Shown here: positions 12,201 through 26,849 of the stretch, in pieces
Layout of the letters: each line of letters starts with the position of its first letter
Position numbering within the stretch: position 1 is the stretch's first letter
NCBI RefSeq assembly: GCF_040054535.1
Contig: NC_090791.1
Location: forward strand, 15,298,827-15,362,826
Direction of reading: 5' to 3'
Length of the DNA: 64,000 bases
DNA from: Antennarius striatus
Lineage: Eukaryota > Chordata > Actinopteri > Lophiiformes > Antennariidae
Translations under genes and position numbers: made by a program
Notes under the pieces: generated by a model
Told to the model about the DNA's origin: nothing
Database searches by the model: none
Seen by the model: only the letters and a program-made list of their open reading frames with translations

Positions 12201-15200
12201 TCTAACCACATTTTACTTTCACTTTCACACTGACTTTCATGTTGGTTTGAGCAATAATTGCATATAACATATATTTAAGTTACCACACACTCAATTACAC
12301 TCACACTCTGATTGTTTTGTTTCCTTGTTGTATTTTTTTTTAGCTCCGCTACAGGAAGGATAAAATTCACTCCAAACAAAACCCTATATTTCCAGTGGTG
12401 AATGAAATCAAAGATCTCTCCAGTGGTTGTGCCATTGCTGCAGTCATACATTACTATTGCCCTGGCTTGCTAAGACTTGAAGGTACCAACAAAGATTGTT
12501 TCTGCAAGCAACTCTTAACTACTTTATTTTTGTCTGCATAACACATCTTTTCCTCTCTTTGTCAGATGTTTGCATGAAGGAGCCCTTGTCTGCAGCAGAT
12601 AGCCTATATAACCTGCAGTTCATCCGGGAGTTCTGTGACAGCTGCCTGAAGAGCTGCTGCCACTTGGCACTGGAGGACATACTTTACACACCACAGGAGC
12701 TTCAGGTAATTACATTCACATTCTTTATCATTCATCAACTGAATGAGCGTAGGTTTGTCATTTTGTTTACCTTCAATACATCTATTGAAGACTTTGCTTG
12801 ATGAATCAAATGTTCATGGTGTTGTCACCTAAAAGGGAAGATTTTTGAATGGGTTCCTCAATTTGAAAAAAGTAGTAGGTCTAATCTAGCTGTCTTATAA
12901 GGGTAATGCAGCTCCTAATACAGAAAAGAATAGTACATATTGCAGGAATTTTGCAATGTCTGGTAGAGCACGACGGAGGAAGCAGTAAATTCGTATTTCA
13001 TTCAAAATAACTCAGAAAATATAAGAATAAGTAAAGAGTTTGCTCTGATGTCAGACTCCATATGGCTTTCCTGTAGATGCATCATCTGCAGCATCTCCAT
13101 TTCATCTTTTTAGCCACATCTCTGCAAACTTCTGACCAGGGAACTAATACACAATGTATTTACATTCATGGGGACGTTCATGAACATTGACGCTACTGAC
13201 AATTCGGGTCAGGTTGGATATTAGTGCCAGCAATGTAGACTATAGGCTTCCTATGAGGAAAATCTGTGACAACCTGCCTGTTGTTTTGTTTTGTTTTTCA
13301 TCCCCTTGTAGGAGCTAAATGATGTAGGAACCAATGTTGACCTGGTTACATTTCTACTCGGAAGCATTAACTGAGGCTAATATTCGATGCTGAACTCCAC
13401 AAGTTTTTCTATTTGATATTAACTATTGGTCGAGTTAACTGAGAAATTGAATGGAAATAAAGCAGTAATCAAACATGAAGTGGCGTGTAGGACTTTTGAT
13501 CACTTGGAAGCGCATCAGCATCTCATTAAATGCGGTGGAAAACCTAAATAGCTTAAAACTTGACTTTTATACACCCCCTGAGGAAAAAATTCATTTAGCA
13601 GTGTTAGAGATGTTAATTACTACAGTATTTTATTTCAGTATGTGTTGTTTTTATGTCCTTTTATTGTTTGTGGTACGTGTTAGGAAATAGTACTTTCATA
13701 TTTAGAGCAGTAATGGCTTTTTAGCAACTACTATGTTGATTATATATTTAATATTAATAAAGAACGACTTACAAACAATTTAGCTTGCAAACGGCGTCGC
13801 GGAACTAGTTGTGGTCGTAGGTTCAGGACTATTTGCAGATAGATCTGCTTAACAAAAATTAAATTTGAATGTGATTTAGGATTATAATGTCGCTTGTACC
13901 TAATTGAAGGATGAACACAAATATTGCATACTGTTTATGTAATAGCTGTTCTACTTTGTATGATTTTGTTTAGCTGAACTTGCTGAGTTTCCTAGCAGAA
14001 CTGCTTTGGTGGTTTGAAGTACGAAGGCCAGAATTTGTCCAGTCAATAGACACATTAGGTGAGTGTCATCAATTTTTGGGTCAATGTGATCATAACATTT
14101 GATGTATGATATAATGGAGTGTTGGGGTTTTCTTTTTTATATTAGATGGATCCACACCAGTGACACCAACAAGACTGAGGTATGGAAACTCTAAAAGTGG
14201 TTTTGCTTTGGTGGTTGTTGTTTTTTGGAGTGAGTTTGAGCTGAGGTTGTTTCTCTTCTTGGCAGTACTTCCCCTTCAATCTTCAAGAAGCCATTCCTCC
14301 CCATCTCGTCTTCTGTGTCAGGTATGATTAAGGATTTGTCTTGTCATTAATACATTAACCTATAACTTTTGTTATATGTTTCTGTCTTTTTCCAATCTGG
14401 TTTGCCATTTCCCACAGTCCGTTTTTGTCTTAGTTGCGCTTAACATTAACATTGATATTATGATCTTAAATGTCTTTGGTATAACATTTTTTGCATCTTT
14501 TTTGAAGTTTGTTGGCCCATTGCTTGGTGATTTGTTCATCCTTGTGTGTTGTGCATGCCTTCACATGTCTGTGTGTCCCCATTGTGCTCAGGATCTTTGA
14601 CTCAGTCTACCTCAATGTCTCATATAGAAGGAGCTGGAAAAACATGGAGCAAGAAATCTCACAGGTATGACCCATATATTTAGTACCATTTAAACTCACT
14701 TTTAAATTTACTATGGACTTACTGAGCTGCTTTATCCAATAGCCGGCCCTTGTCAGCAGTATCCTTCAGTATCCCCTTTGGGCTGGACAGTGATGTGGAC
14801 GTTGTAATGGGCGACCCAGTGATAACCCGCTCTGTGAGCTCAGATCAACTCAATCCACCAGTCCAAAATGTGACCCGGGGATCCTACACCCCACCTGAAG
14901 ATCTCAGTCATTTACTAAGTAAACCTCCTGGCCCCAGTGGTTCACATAGAGCTTCCTGGGCTACTCAGACCCCCAGCATTCCAAAGTTGGCAGAAGAGAA
15001 TGGCCTTATAGCGGGAGACACTGGAGAACTGCCCACCATTGAGGAAGCTCTTCAAATTATCCACAATGAGAACAAGATGGAGCCTCGTTTACACCCTGAT
15101 GGTGCTCCTGATGGCTTCTATCTCCACTCTCCTGACGATACTGTGAGTTCTAAACATAACATGCCTAACTTGGCGCCCGTCAGTTACTCTGCCCCTACTC

Positions 15201-18200
15201 GCTCAGGGATGATGTACCGACCTGCAGGAGAATCCAGAGAGTCTAGTCGCATCAGAAACACCTCTGAATGTTCACAAGATGATGACTCAGTCTTGAGAGA
15301 TGGCAGTGTGGACTCTGATGCTTCGGAAGAAATGCCCAAGGCTCAGTCCTCACCAGGCACACCAGTCACTGGTGCAAACTCTGTTAGAGACTATGGCCAA
15401 GATGTGTCTGACAGTGGTGTGAAGATGACCAGTTTTGCGGAACGCAAAAAGAAGCAGGCAACGGATTCTCCTAAGGCTAGCAGTCCTGCTTCTTCTCAGA
15501 TAACCTCATGGGCCCAAAAGCCTGAAGAAAGCCCCAAGAGCCCACAACTCAATAATGACATGTCTGAGCTGGGTGTCCGGCTTGAAGAAAAGCGCAAGGC
15601 TATTGAAGCCCAGAAGAAACGCATTGAGGCTATTTTTGCAAAGCACCGGCAAAGGCTTGGCAAAAGTGCCTTTCTGCAAATAAAGAAGGGGCAGCGTGAG
15701 GATGGAGGCAATGGGGAAGGAGAAAATGGCCAGGCCAACACCTCATCCACAGAAGAAGACCTGTCTCATTTAACACTGGAGGAGCGGTTGGCACGAATGG
15801 AAGAGGAAGAGCGTCAAGAACAAAATGAGGCACAACAGTGCCCCTCAGTTGAGGATGAAGGTAATGTCAGAGTAGGACTTCAGCACCGGAATCAAGTCAT
15901 TCATTCCAAAGAAAAGGAAGGTACACCGGGAGAGAAGGGCTCTGCAACGCCGGGAGAAAAAATGACAGTTCCACTAGGGGATTATAACAATGCTGTATCC
16001 AAGCTGACTGCAGCGCTTAGCTCCCTGCAAAGCGACATGCAGCGGCTGACTGTGCAGCAGAATGAGCTGATGAAGAAGAAAACGCCAGTCTCTAACAACA
16101 AATCCTGGGTCATTCCAGCCAGCCCTAAAACCTCCACCCCAGCACCTACCCCTGCACGCCTGTCTCGAGGATCCAACAGGGATTTAACTTCAATCTCCTC
16201 CTCTCTATCTCCCTCTCGGAAGATCGCAGATCACATGACGCCTCCTAAATCTCCCCACAGCCATCGAAGAGCTCAGTCTGTGCCCCCTAAAAGCCCCAAA
16301 CAGCACCAACACAATCGATCGTTTGATGCAAAAGTTCCAGCCTTGTCGAGGGTCATCAACGTACCGCGAAATGTGGATCGTATCCCCCACCTTCGTCGTG
16401 TAAACCCTTGGCAATCGCAAATCCACACTTCATCCACATTCTCCATCGGTGACTCTGATAGCCAAGATGAGTTACGTTCATCTGGACCAACCCCTGTCCC
16501 CACGCTTACACTGGCCCCTGTAACATCTCCTGCACCAACTCCCTGTCCTGTCGCAGATGACACCCTGTCAGAGTTCAATGATGATCATAGTGTTTTTAGC
16601 ATCGACCTGGAGGCTTCACGTGGCCCTTCACATAAAAATGGAAGACTTGCAGTTGGAGGCTGCAGCTCTGGAGCCCCATCAGAGTGCTCCTTTGAGAGCG
16701 ATGCTCCTGCAGGGATGATGAATGGCAAGCGCAGTAGTCTGATAGAAATCTCATTATCGGCTTTACGGGACGATGGTGAAGAGGATGACAGACTACCTGA
16801 CCCTTTTTCAGACTCAATGAGTGACCGGGCGGATCTGGAGATGAAAGGAGGAGTTGGTTTCTTTTTCAAAGTAAGAGTATAATTATTGTTACTAGAGTCA
16901 GTAATAAAAGATTACTGGAATGACTCTAGAAAAATTTGCATTTCTGACATGAGCCCAATCCTGCCTTTCTAATTCTGTCTGTTATTAATAGGATGACAAG
17001 GAACGGCCAGAGGATGAGATGGCCCAGCGAAGGGCAGCTTTGCTAGAGAAACAGCAGAAGAGAGCGGAAGAGATGAAGAGACGCAAGCTTGAGCAGGAAA
17101 AAGAAAAAGAATTGAAGTGAGATTCTTAGTCAGTTTTAAACCTACATATCCAAGTGAAGACAGTACTCATTATCATTTATTCAAATTGTTCAGGTTTGTC
17201 AAGTTTGATGATTACTGTTAGCACATAACTGGTGATGATTACAATTTACTGAATATGTCCTAAATTTAAATTGATTAAACACATTATCACCACTACTAAT
17301 CTGATATGTATCATTTCGTTTGAAGTGTCTATGTCTTACATTCAGAGTTTCATGCATTATTGTCCTTTTCTTGTAGCAAACCTCAGTGGATGATCATTGA
17401 GGGCTGGGGCAATAAGAGTGACGACAGACCTCAGACCCCAGGCACACCTCCAGCATCTCGTCCCACATCAGCAGAGGGGACTCCACAGCGTAGAGGAGCT
17501 TTCACAAAACAAGAGTATGAGAGGAGACAACAGCTGAAGATTATGGAGGACTTGGACAAGGTCCTAAGGCAGAAACCCACCACAGTTCGAGGTGTTAAGA
17601 AGCAGAGACCCAAGACTGTGTTCAGAGACGACTCTGTCCTCTCTCATAGCCCTGTGAAGGGTTTAATGGGTAAATAGTTCAGATTTTTACCCACACTTGT
17701 GTTAAGCCTTCTTCCCACACTTGTATGAATTTTATTTGCATTATAAATTCACATGTTCTTTTTTCTCTCTTGTAGGCTCAAAACTGAACAAGGTGTACTC
17801 CCAATCAACAATGAACTTGTCCTCTATGGCAAATGACTCTGGAACCTTGACTGTCAGGAAGTCTCCTAGGTAACATTCAGTGATGATGGCTTGTATTTGG
17901 TCTAAAACAGTATCAAGAATGTGTTAAGAGATCTAAGTAATTTCCTGTGATTAATTATATATAATTAAATTTTTGTTTTGTTTATTTCACTCTAGTCGTT
18001 CACATTCTCCCTCCCGACTAATGTCACCGAGGCGAACAAGTGTTCAGAACGGTGAGAGAGACTGGGAGAGTGGCTCCACTATTTCCTCACCTGCTTCAAT
18101 TCCAGAATACACAGGTCAGTGATATCTTCAAGACCGGGGAACTGTAAAAATGGATCCGCTCAGGTCTATTGGGTGAACATTTTAAATTTAATGTGTTACA

Positions 18201-18761
18201 GGACCAAAGCTCTACAAGGAGCCAAGCTTCAAGTCCAACAAGTTCATTATCCATAATGCTATCACTCGCTGCTGCCTGGCTGGCAAGGTCAATGAACCAC
18301 AGAAAAACAAGATTGTAGAGGTAAGCTATGCTGCTGTGCCAGAGTCCAACAAACTGGTCAACACTGGTCAACAAATTGGCTGAGTGAGTGAGTGTGGTTT
18401 TCATTGACAGCAGCTCATATGTGGTGTTTTAAAAAAAAAAAAATGTTTTCTTCTACTTCAGGAAATGGAGAGGAGCGCTGCCAACCACTTCCTTATCCTC
18501 TTCAGAGATGCCAGCTGCCAGTTCAGGGCAGTTTACACCATGAATCCTGAAACTGAGGAGATGACACGGCTCACTGGTATCGGCCCCCGGGTCATCTCTC
18601 TTGAGATGGTTGAGTCCATTTACAAATACAGCTCTGACCGTAAGCAGTTCACTGTCATCCCGTCCAAAACTATGTCCATGAGTGTTGACGCGTTCACCAT
18701 CCCTGGTCACTTTTGGCAAAAGCGTCCAGGAACTCCCAAGAAGCTTGGCACCCCCAAATAA
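3108..18761 (+). CDS. camsap3: Calmodulin-regulated spectrin-associated protein 3 (CAMSAP3/Nezha), 5'-partial
   Basis: CAMSAP3 binds and stabilises non-centrosomal microtubule minus ends (established for the family). Coding exons: 3108-3370, 10778-10918, 11150-11236, 11598-11630 (microexon), 12344-12482, 12566-12705, 13974-14058, 14146-14179, 14266-14321, 14592-14664, 14743-16870, 16992-17116, 17377-17669, 17776-17869, 17996-18114, 18202-18320, 18462-18761. The frame stays open through all junctions and gives 1,408 codons plus stop; the first exon is outside the window. The CH domain spans 12344-14058 (IHYYCP, ADSLYNLQFIREF, LLWWFEV). The 2.1-kb exon holds the CAMSAP3 signatures FGLDSDVDVVMGDPV, PTIEEALQIIH, VKMTSFAERKKK and the coiled coil RLEEKRKAIEAQKKRIEAIF. 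A second coiled coil (EDEMAQRRAALLEKQQKR) follows. The C-terminal CKK microtubule-binding domain is 18202-18761 (KSNKFIIHNA, NHFLILFRDASCQFRA, KTMSMSVDAFTI). CAMSAP3 is preferred to CAMSAP1/2 by these blocks and by linkage to notch3. Confidence 0.93.
3900..4018. repeat. (TC)n microsatellite, imperfect
   Basis: A pyrimidine tract of TC units interrupted by TG and TTTC variants (near 3932-3972). Its plus-strand translation is a Ser-Leu repeat, which is not a gene. Confidence 0.96.
4862..4890. repeat. Perfect 29-nt palindrome
   Basis: The arms ACTAGGTTTTATTT and AAATAAAACCTAGT are exact reverse complements around a single central A. It lies in camsap3 intron 2 with no coding context. Confidence 0.9.
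6122..6201. repeat. (GT)n microsatellite
   Basis: About 40 uninterrupted GT units in camsap3 intron 2, followed by degenerate 'gcgttggtgtgtgt' copies to about 6230. Confidence 0.97.
6428..6450. repeat. Short inverted repeat (hairpin)
   Basis: TTCAAACATA and TATGTTTGAA form a 10-bp stem around the 3-nt loop CAG. It is intronic and its function is unknown. Confidence 0.8.
7545..8080. repeat. GC-rich block, probable dispersed repeat of unknown family
   Basis: About 0.5 kb of high-GC sequence (especially 7585-7840, with G-runs and many CpG) stands out sharply from the AT-rich intron around it. Several overlapping frames are open on both strands, the longest being a 123-codon minus-strand frame (7559-7930) rich in Pro, Arg and Gly, as expected of GC-rich DNA rather than a gene. 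The abrupt composition boundary suggests an inserted repeat. I cannot name the family and see no clear terminal repeats or target duplication. Confidence 0.45.
11598..11630 (+). other. camsap3: camsap3 33-nt in-frame microexon (probable cassette exon)
   Basis: The segment is bounded by a pyrimidine-rich tract ending in 'ccaacag' and by a strong donor 'gtaagttcc'. It encodes CPTRWYWKLVP in the frame of both neighbours (11150-11236 and 12344-12482), so including or skipping it keeps the frame. A WYWKLVP peptide at this place, just before the RYRK start of the CH domain, is as far as I recall a known alternative segment in CAMSAP family members. Its use in this gene is inferred. Confidence 0.75.
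16892..16929 (+). repeat. Hairpin just inside a camsap3 intron
   Basis: CTAGAGTCA (16892-16900) pairs with TGACTCTAG (16921-16929), and GTAAT (16901-16905) pairs with ATTAC (16911-16915). This gives a 14-bp stem with a bulge, 21 nt downstream of the donor that ends the large 2.1-kb exon at 16870. Confidence 0.75.
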
Positions 18762-20760
18762 AGACAAACCCGGGATGGGTGTTACAATTCAGGAAACTAA
18801 CCCCCAGTTTGACTCCTTTGACCTGTATTTTGTTTGGTGAGGCACTTGAGATGTTTATTGTCCAGTTGGACTAGCCATGGACTGCATGGTTAAATAAGCT
18901 TTTGGCCAGCTATCAGCCTGGATATGGAGAACCATCCAGTCTACACCACTACATGCCAAGAGAAAGTTACTAGGTTGCAATCGGTTCTTGACTAAGTCTC
19001 CCCTAATTGAGATTGTTAATTATAATGCAACCGATAGGTGGGATGAAAAATTCTCTGTACCTTGTACCCTGCCTCCTCATGCCTTGCCTTACCTAACCCA
19101 TAGAGTCCTTTTTGTGACTCCTACTTAAAGAAAAATAGGGGACAACCATACTGCCTTTGCCTGCAGAACAGTATTGTGGGCCAGAGTAGTTTGTGCCCCT
19201 TTCATTTTGCTTTCTTTTCTTTTTGCTGCCTTTCCTCTTTCTTCCAGGGCTCACTTTCTCACCAGCCTGCTTGAATAAGTGGCACTCAACTCTTATAGTA
19301 GATAACAGCTGAATATTAATTGTGGGTAACACTGCTCTCATGAATGTAGGACACACACTAATGACTCATTCCATTCAGGGCTATTTTGACTAGTTGTTAC
19401 AACCCAAGTAAATCGGGGAATTCCTTTGTGGGCAGCACTGGTAGTTGCTACTGTGGTTTTCGAAGGACTTACACACGTAGAAACTGCTTGTGCCCTCATA
19501 GTTCTTGTGTTCCACTCCATTCCAACTTTCAGCTGTAGACATCTGGATGTTTTTTATACTATTTTTTACATGTTTTTGCTGGACAAATCCCTGCAGCCTT
19601 TGAAAGCTTAAAGAAGAATGAAGTTCATGTGACACTTTCCTCTCAGTCTGCTTTCTCATTTTCAACATGTGATGATATGAAATGTTATCTGAGCTTATCT
19701 TGAATAAAAAATACTGGAAATATGAAGGAGGGCTTTACAATGTTTATAATTACTTGGATACAACGCTGTGTGAAAAAGATAATCATTGCTAATTTAATAT
19801 ATACTGAATGCTGATTACTTTAAGTTTTTTGACAATGATTTGTAAATTGAACTTTGTAAGCTATGAATAAGCTAGCCTGCTGCTTATGTATTAGTGAGAT
19901 GTATGTTTGAGATGAGAAGTTGTGAATGAGAATGATTATAAACAAGAATTGCTGAAAGCCTTGTGTCTAGGGATTAATAAATCTTTTAGGTCATTAGGAG
20001 TCTTTCTTGTTTCTTATTATATGATTCCCTGTTCATGCGCCCTGGCATTTAAACAATAGGTCTTTTGATGAAGGATCATTCCAAGCTGTAACGGCCCTCA
20101 TATTTTCCACTTTGTCTCTAGAAACTCCTTAATGCAAAACGGAGAATGTATACACCAAGATGTTGTTTTCTTGCAATTATGTCCATACTGTAAAGAAAAA
20201 CACTTTATCCTGCAAGACTTACCTGCAAGACGTTATCACAATGGATTTTTCACTACAGCGGCTGTCTTTAACTGCAGCTGACCTTTTCCATATCATTAAC
20301 TGTCTCTAAATACTTGCTTTGTTTGAATGAAATTCATTACATATGTGAAAAAAATGTCAAGTAACATTCAGCACAATGGTGAGATGATGGATTAGAAATA
20401 AGAATAGAGGAGCTGTTAAGGAAGTAGTGAATATTTGTATGTATGCATTTGTGAGTAGTAGTTTGTGGTAGTTAAACACTACATTTTGATTCTGTGCAAT
20501 TCTTCCCTCGAATCCCCCCCACCCACCCAAACCCTTGTCACCAACATTTGTATTTATTTGGTTTGCATTAGATGATGCATTTGATGCTTAGTTTCAGGTT
20601 CTATGTATGTCTCCATTGGTTAAGGTTGTAAATCATTTACTCATTTTATAGGAGTTGTAGCATTTATTTTTTTCTTTCTCCTTTATTATCAGATCTGTGC
20701 CAGCACATATTGTATTTTCATTTTATTGATTATCCAAGCAAATGAACCAGACAAATAAAA
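18762..20760 (+). other. camsap3: camsap3 3' UTR (probable)
   Basis: No coding exon follows the TAA at 18759-18761. AATAAA signals on the + strand occur at 19703-19708, 19976-19981 and 20754-20759, any of which could end the transcript. The last would give a 3' UTR of about 2 kb. The open frames in the stretch lack family features. Confidence 0.6.
20754..20759 (+). terminator. Candidate distal poly(A) signal of camsap3
   Basis: AATAAA within 'caaataaaataatt'. It is the last + strand signal before the convergent nr5a5 gene; earlier candidates lie at 19703 and 19976. Confidence 0.45.
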
Positions 20761-21004
20761 TAATTTTTAAGTCATCATGTTCTTTTTTCCATTCTCATTT
20801 ATTTTCCCATTTGTATTTTTCATTGTTTGTGTTATTAGGAAGTTGATTGGGTCCAGCAGGTGTCTATTAACCCCTCCAATCTGAGTGGAACCAAAATCTT
20901 GCTCGCAGTACACGGGCATCGATGTGCTTTAATCCTAGTCTGGATTCAATTCAGTACACACAAAACACAACAGGGTCATTCATGAAACGTTTTAGCCATA
21001 ACCT

Positions 21005-21010
21005 TTTATT
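21005..21010 (-). terminator. Candidate poly(A) signal of nr5a5
   Basis: AATAAA on the - strand (TTTATT on +), about 340 nt past the nr5a5 stop codon. It lies roughly 250 nt from the distal + strand signal of camsap3. Confidence 0.5.
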
Positions 21011-21349
21011 TTTCTTTCCACAGCTACATTTTTCTGCTTAAAAACATTGGTAGTGCTTGGACCTCAAAAGTGTCCAACAATACTGACAGAAAAATAAACA
21101 TATGAGTGGTTTGGATGTGTTAATACTGTTACTGGGGACTAGGAAGACACCTGATAAATTCTGGATATAAAATCTCTGATTGGTGAATAACATGTTTAAC
21201 CCCTTTTATATGAGGATGTAAGAGAGCATAAAAGGTGTATACCTGATTATCCTAAAAATAAAAAGCACAACTGCGTCTGAACGGCAAAAATTCCCAGCCG
21301 CACATTCCAACTGTATTACTCGTGTTGATCATGATTGAATAGCAGCATT

Positions 21350-24488
<3,139 letters not shown>

Positions 24489-24812
24489 TCTGGTTTATAG
24501 ATTATTAGTTTCAGAGAAAATCCAGTTTGACTTTCATCGCTGCAGAGATCAGGAGACCTGACAGGAGCCACAGCGAGGCCCACAAGAAGGCCCAACAGCC
24601 CCGGTGGACTGATGGTTATTCGAGGTTCCAAGTGGACTTCGATCTGTGCTGGGTGTCATAAAAACTCTCCTGACTGGCACTCCTACCTGCACAGAGAGCA
24701 AACCAGCCAGCCACAGGAGACACAAATCACTCCACTGTAATTGAACTATCATCAAGCTAAACTGATGAGATGTGATTCCAAAGAAGAGAGATTTTAATCA
24801 CAAGTTAATTAA

Positions 24813-24949
24813 AGAAGAAAGAAAATCCCCTTTATTAATCCCTCAGTAGGAAGTTCTTCTATTTCACTCAATGTATTTCACACACACACAGGCTGGAGCA
24901 CGCACGTGCACGCATGCACACGCACGCGCGCGCGCATACACACACACAC

Positions 24950-25001
<52 letters not shown>

Positions 25002-25239
25002 ACAGCCTGTAAACATGCAATTAAGGAGAGAGAGGGTGGAGTGAAGGGCAGCCACGTAGCAGCACCACAGCAGTAGCTTGTGGGGTTGTATGCCTTGCTC
25101 AAAGGCATGTTGGCTGTGTTCAGGAATTGAACTGGCACCTCTCCAACTACCAGTTCACTCTCCATAGTTTGGCCCATGCTGGTCTTCAACTGGCCACCCA
25201 AGCCAAGTCCTTGTGGACTGAGCTACCGCTGCCCCCAAA
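24813..25239 (-). mobile_element. Teleost dispersed repeat with tRNA-like block, broken by microsatellites
   Basis: 'ctttattaatccctcagtagg..attcttct'-like sequence (24826-24865) resembles the end of a very common teleost interspersed repeat. The 25030-25235 part ('ctcaaaggca..gaattgaactggcacctctcc..gctaccgctgccc') resembles its tRNA-like or LINE-related section. On the - strand it reads 'gggcagcggtagctcagtcc', with a 'ggtgccagttcaattcc' B-box-like motif. A CA/CG-rich microsatellite (24900-24998) splits the two parts. Family assignment is uncertain. Confidence 0.55.
24900..24998. repeat. (CA)n / (CG)n compound microsatellite
   Basis: An alternating purine-pyrimidine tract: cgcacgtgcacgcatgcaca, then a CG-rich run, then a long CA run. 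Such tracts can adopt Z-DNA. Confidence 0.93.
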
Positions 25240-25271
25240 GTGTGTGTCTGTGTTTGTGTGTGTGTGCGCGC

Positions 25272-25339
<68 letters not shown>
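25240..25339. repeat. (TG)n microsatellite with CG core
   Basis: TG units with a 'gcgcgcgcg' interruption near 25266-25274 and a single frame-shifting 'ggtg' near 25308. It is nearly the complementary mirror of the CA/CG tract 250 bp to the left. Confidence 0.93.
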
Positions 25340-25767
25340 GATCATGTATGTAAGTAAAGGTATAAGAAATAACACACAGTGTCAAGGATGGAGGTTATAA
25401 CACGAATCTCCTGCATGTAATGTCAGCGGGGGAGGTCGAGGGAGGATGGTTTGGTTCATCCTCCGGCTATTTTCACCTACATGTTAAGTCTTTATGAATT
25501 CTCCTGAAATTTAATAATAAAATATTGAACAATTGTCAACACCTGCCTTTGAAAACCCTTCAGTGTTGACCAGTTTAAGTCATTCTGAGTGTAATGGGAT
25601 TCCTGAATTTAATGGTGCCATCTGGTGGTATTAAAGAAAATCACTCTTCTAAACTGAGTGGATTGTCTATCATTCAACCAATTGTTTTTCATACCCTGTA
25701 CTTGTGCCGAATAGGAGGCCTTCGATCAGGTAAGAACAACTGCATGAAATTAATGCATTGGGAAAAC

Positions 25768-25773
25768 TTTATT
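25768..25773 (-). terminator. Candidate poly(A) signal of the hebp2-like gene
   Basis: AATAAA on the - strand (TTTATT on +) about 210 nt beyond the stop codon at 25982. Confidence 0.55.
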
Positions 25774-25981
25774 TAATGAAGAGGGAGAAAAAAAAATCAC
25801 AATTAGCTCGCATTATATGCAAGTTATTCATATCCATTACATTTTTGTAGAAGTTGAGGTCTTGCTGGCTGATCAATTGCATGGTGCATTCTTGCTTGAA
25901 GCGAACTAACACTGCATCTCTCCAAAGTCTGCGGCAGGAAGTTGGACAGTTCACAGCATTCAAGTGAAAACATTTTTCCTT

Positions 25982-26752
25982 TCAGTCTGTCTCCATGGAG
26001 GACTCTTCGCTGCTGGAACACTCCGCCTCACCCTCAGCCACAAACCACACCTCATTGTGCCTGTTTAACATTGTCATCGGACTGAAAGAAAGAATGCACA
26101 TACAATTTATCATGGAATCTAACAATCAGAATCACAAACTGAAGGGTTTTTTTCTACATTTCTTTGCTTTTTTGTACAACATTGAGAAAATAATGATTTT
26201 TTTTTACCTATTATATCCAGCGGCATAGTGGTAGGCTTTGTTGTATTTGGCAGTAGCAGGAAGGGCAGAAGGAAGTTGATCGGCATTGTAGCTATCAGAG
26301 GCGGTTGTCATCCAGCCTGAGTAGCTTTTCACATACACTTTCATATCTGGCATCTCTACAATCCTCACCTGCAAGTCAACAAATTTTTTTTTTTAAAAAT
26401 CAGGAAGCAGACTTCATGGAATAAATTCAAACACAATCACAGGAATACAACCGGGAAAGAATTATTTCTCTAGGGTGTCTTTCTGTTGTTTTTCAGAGGT
26501 TACCTGATCATTAGTCGGTTTGGGGGGGTTCTTCTGATGTTCAGCTGGCAGCAAGAAACTCATTGAGAAGAACTTTGGCATCCACCATTGTGGCTCAGTG
26601 TGATTTATTTTTATAATAACAGGAGATGTCATATCAATCCGGTTATCTGAAAAAAAAAAAAATTTTATGGATATTTTTATGTCACAAATAAGTAATTGGT
26701 AATAATTATAAACTGTCAGAACACAACTAAATAGAATAATTATGCCATCCAA

Positions 26753-26849
<97 letters not shown>

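Larger units (their letters stand above)
24489..25767. other. Intergenic: nr5a5 upstream / hebp2-like downstream
   Basis: It holds the 5' region of nr5a5 (no convincing TATA or initiator) and a repeat cluster at 24813-25340: a 'tttattaatccc' type repeat end, (CA)n, a tRNA-like block and (TG)n. There are no credible exons. Confidence 0.6.

Noticed and set aside
13311..13372. Possible camsap3 exon after 'cttgtag' (GAGCTAAATG..)
   Set aside because: The frame runs into a stop within about 20 codons with no donor. The true continuation of the CH domain is the exon at 13974-14058 (LNLLSFLAELLWWFEV).
15496..16869. Several 60-100 codon minus-strand frames under the large camsap3 exon
   Set aside because: They are antisense shadows of a long coding exon; none has a start context or recognisable protein features.
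3108..18761. Assignment as camsap1 or camsap2
   Set aside because: The FGLDSDVDVVMGDPV, PTIEEALQIIH and SFAERKKK blocks and the CKK ending SMSVDAFTI match CAMSAP3 as I know it, and the large exon is shorter than that of CAMSAP1.
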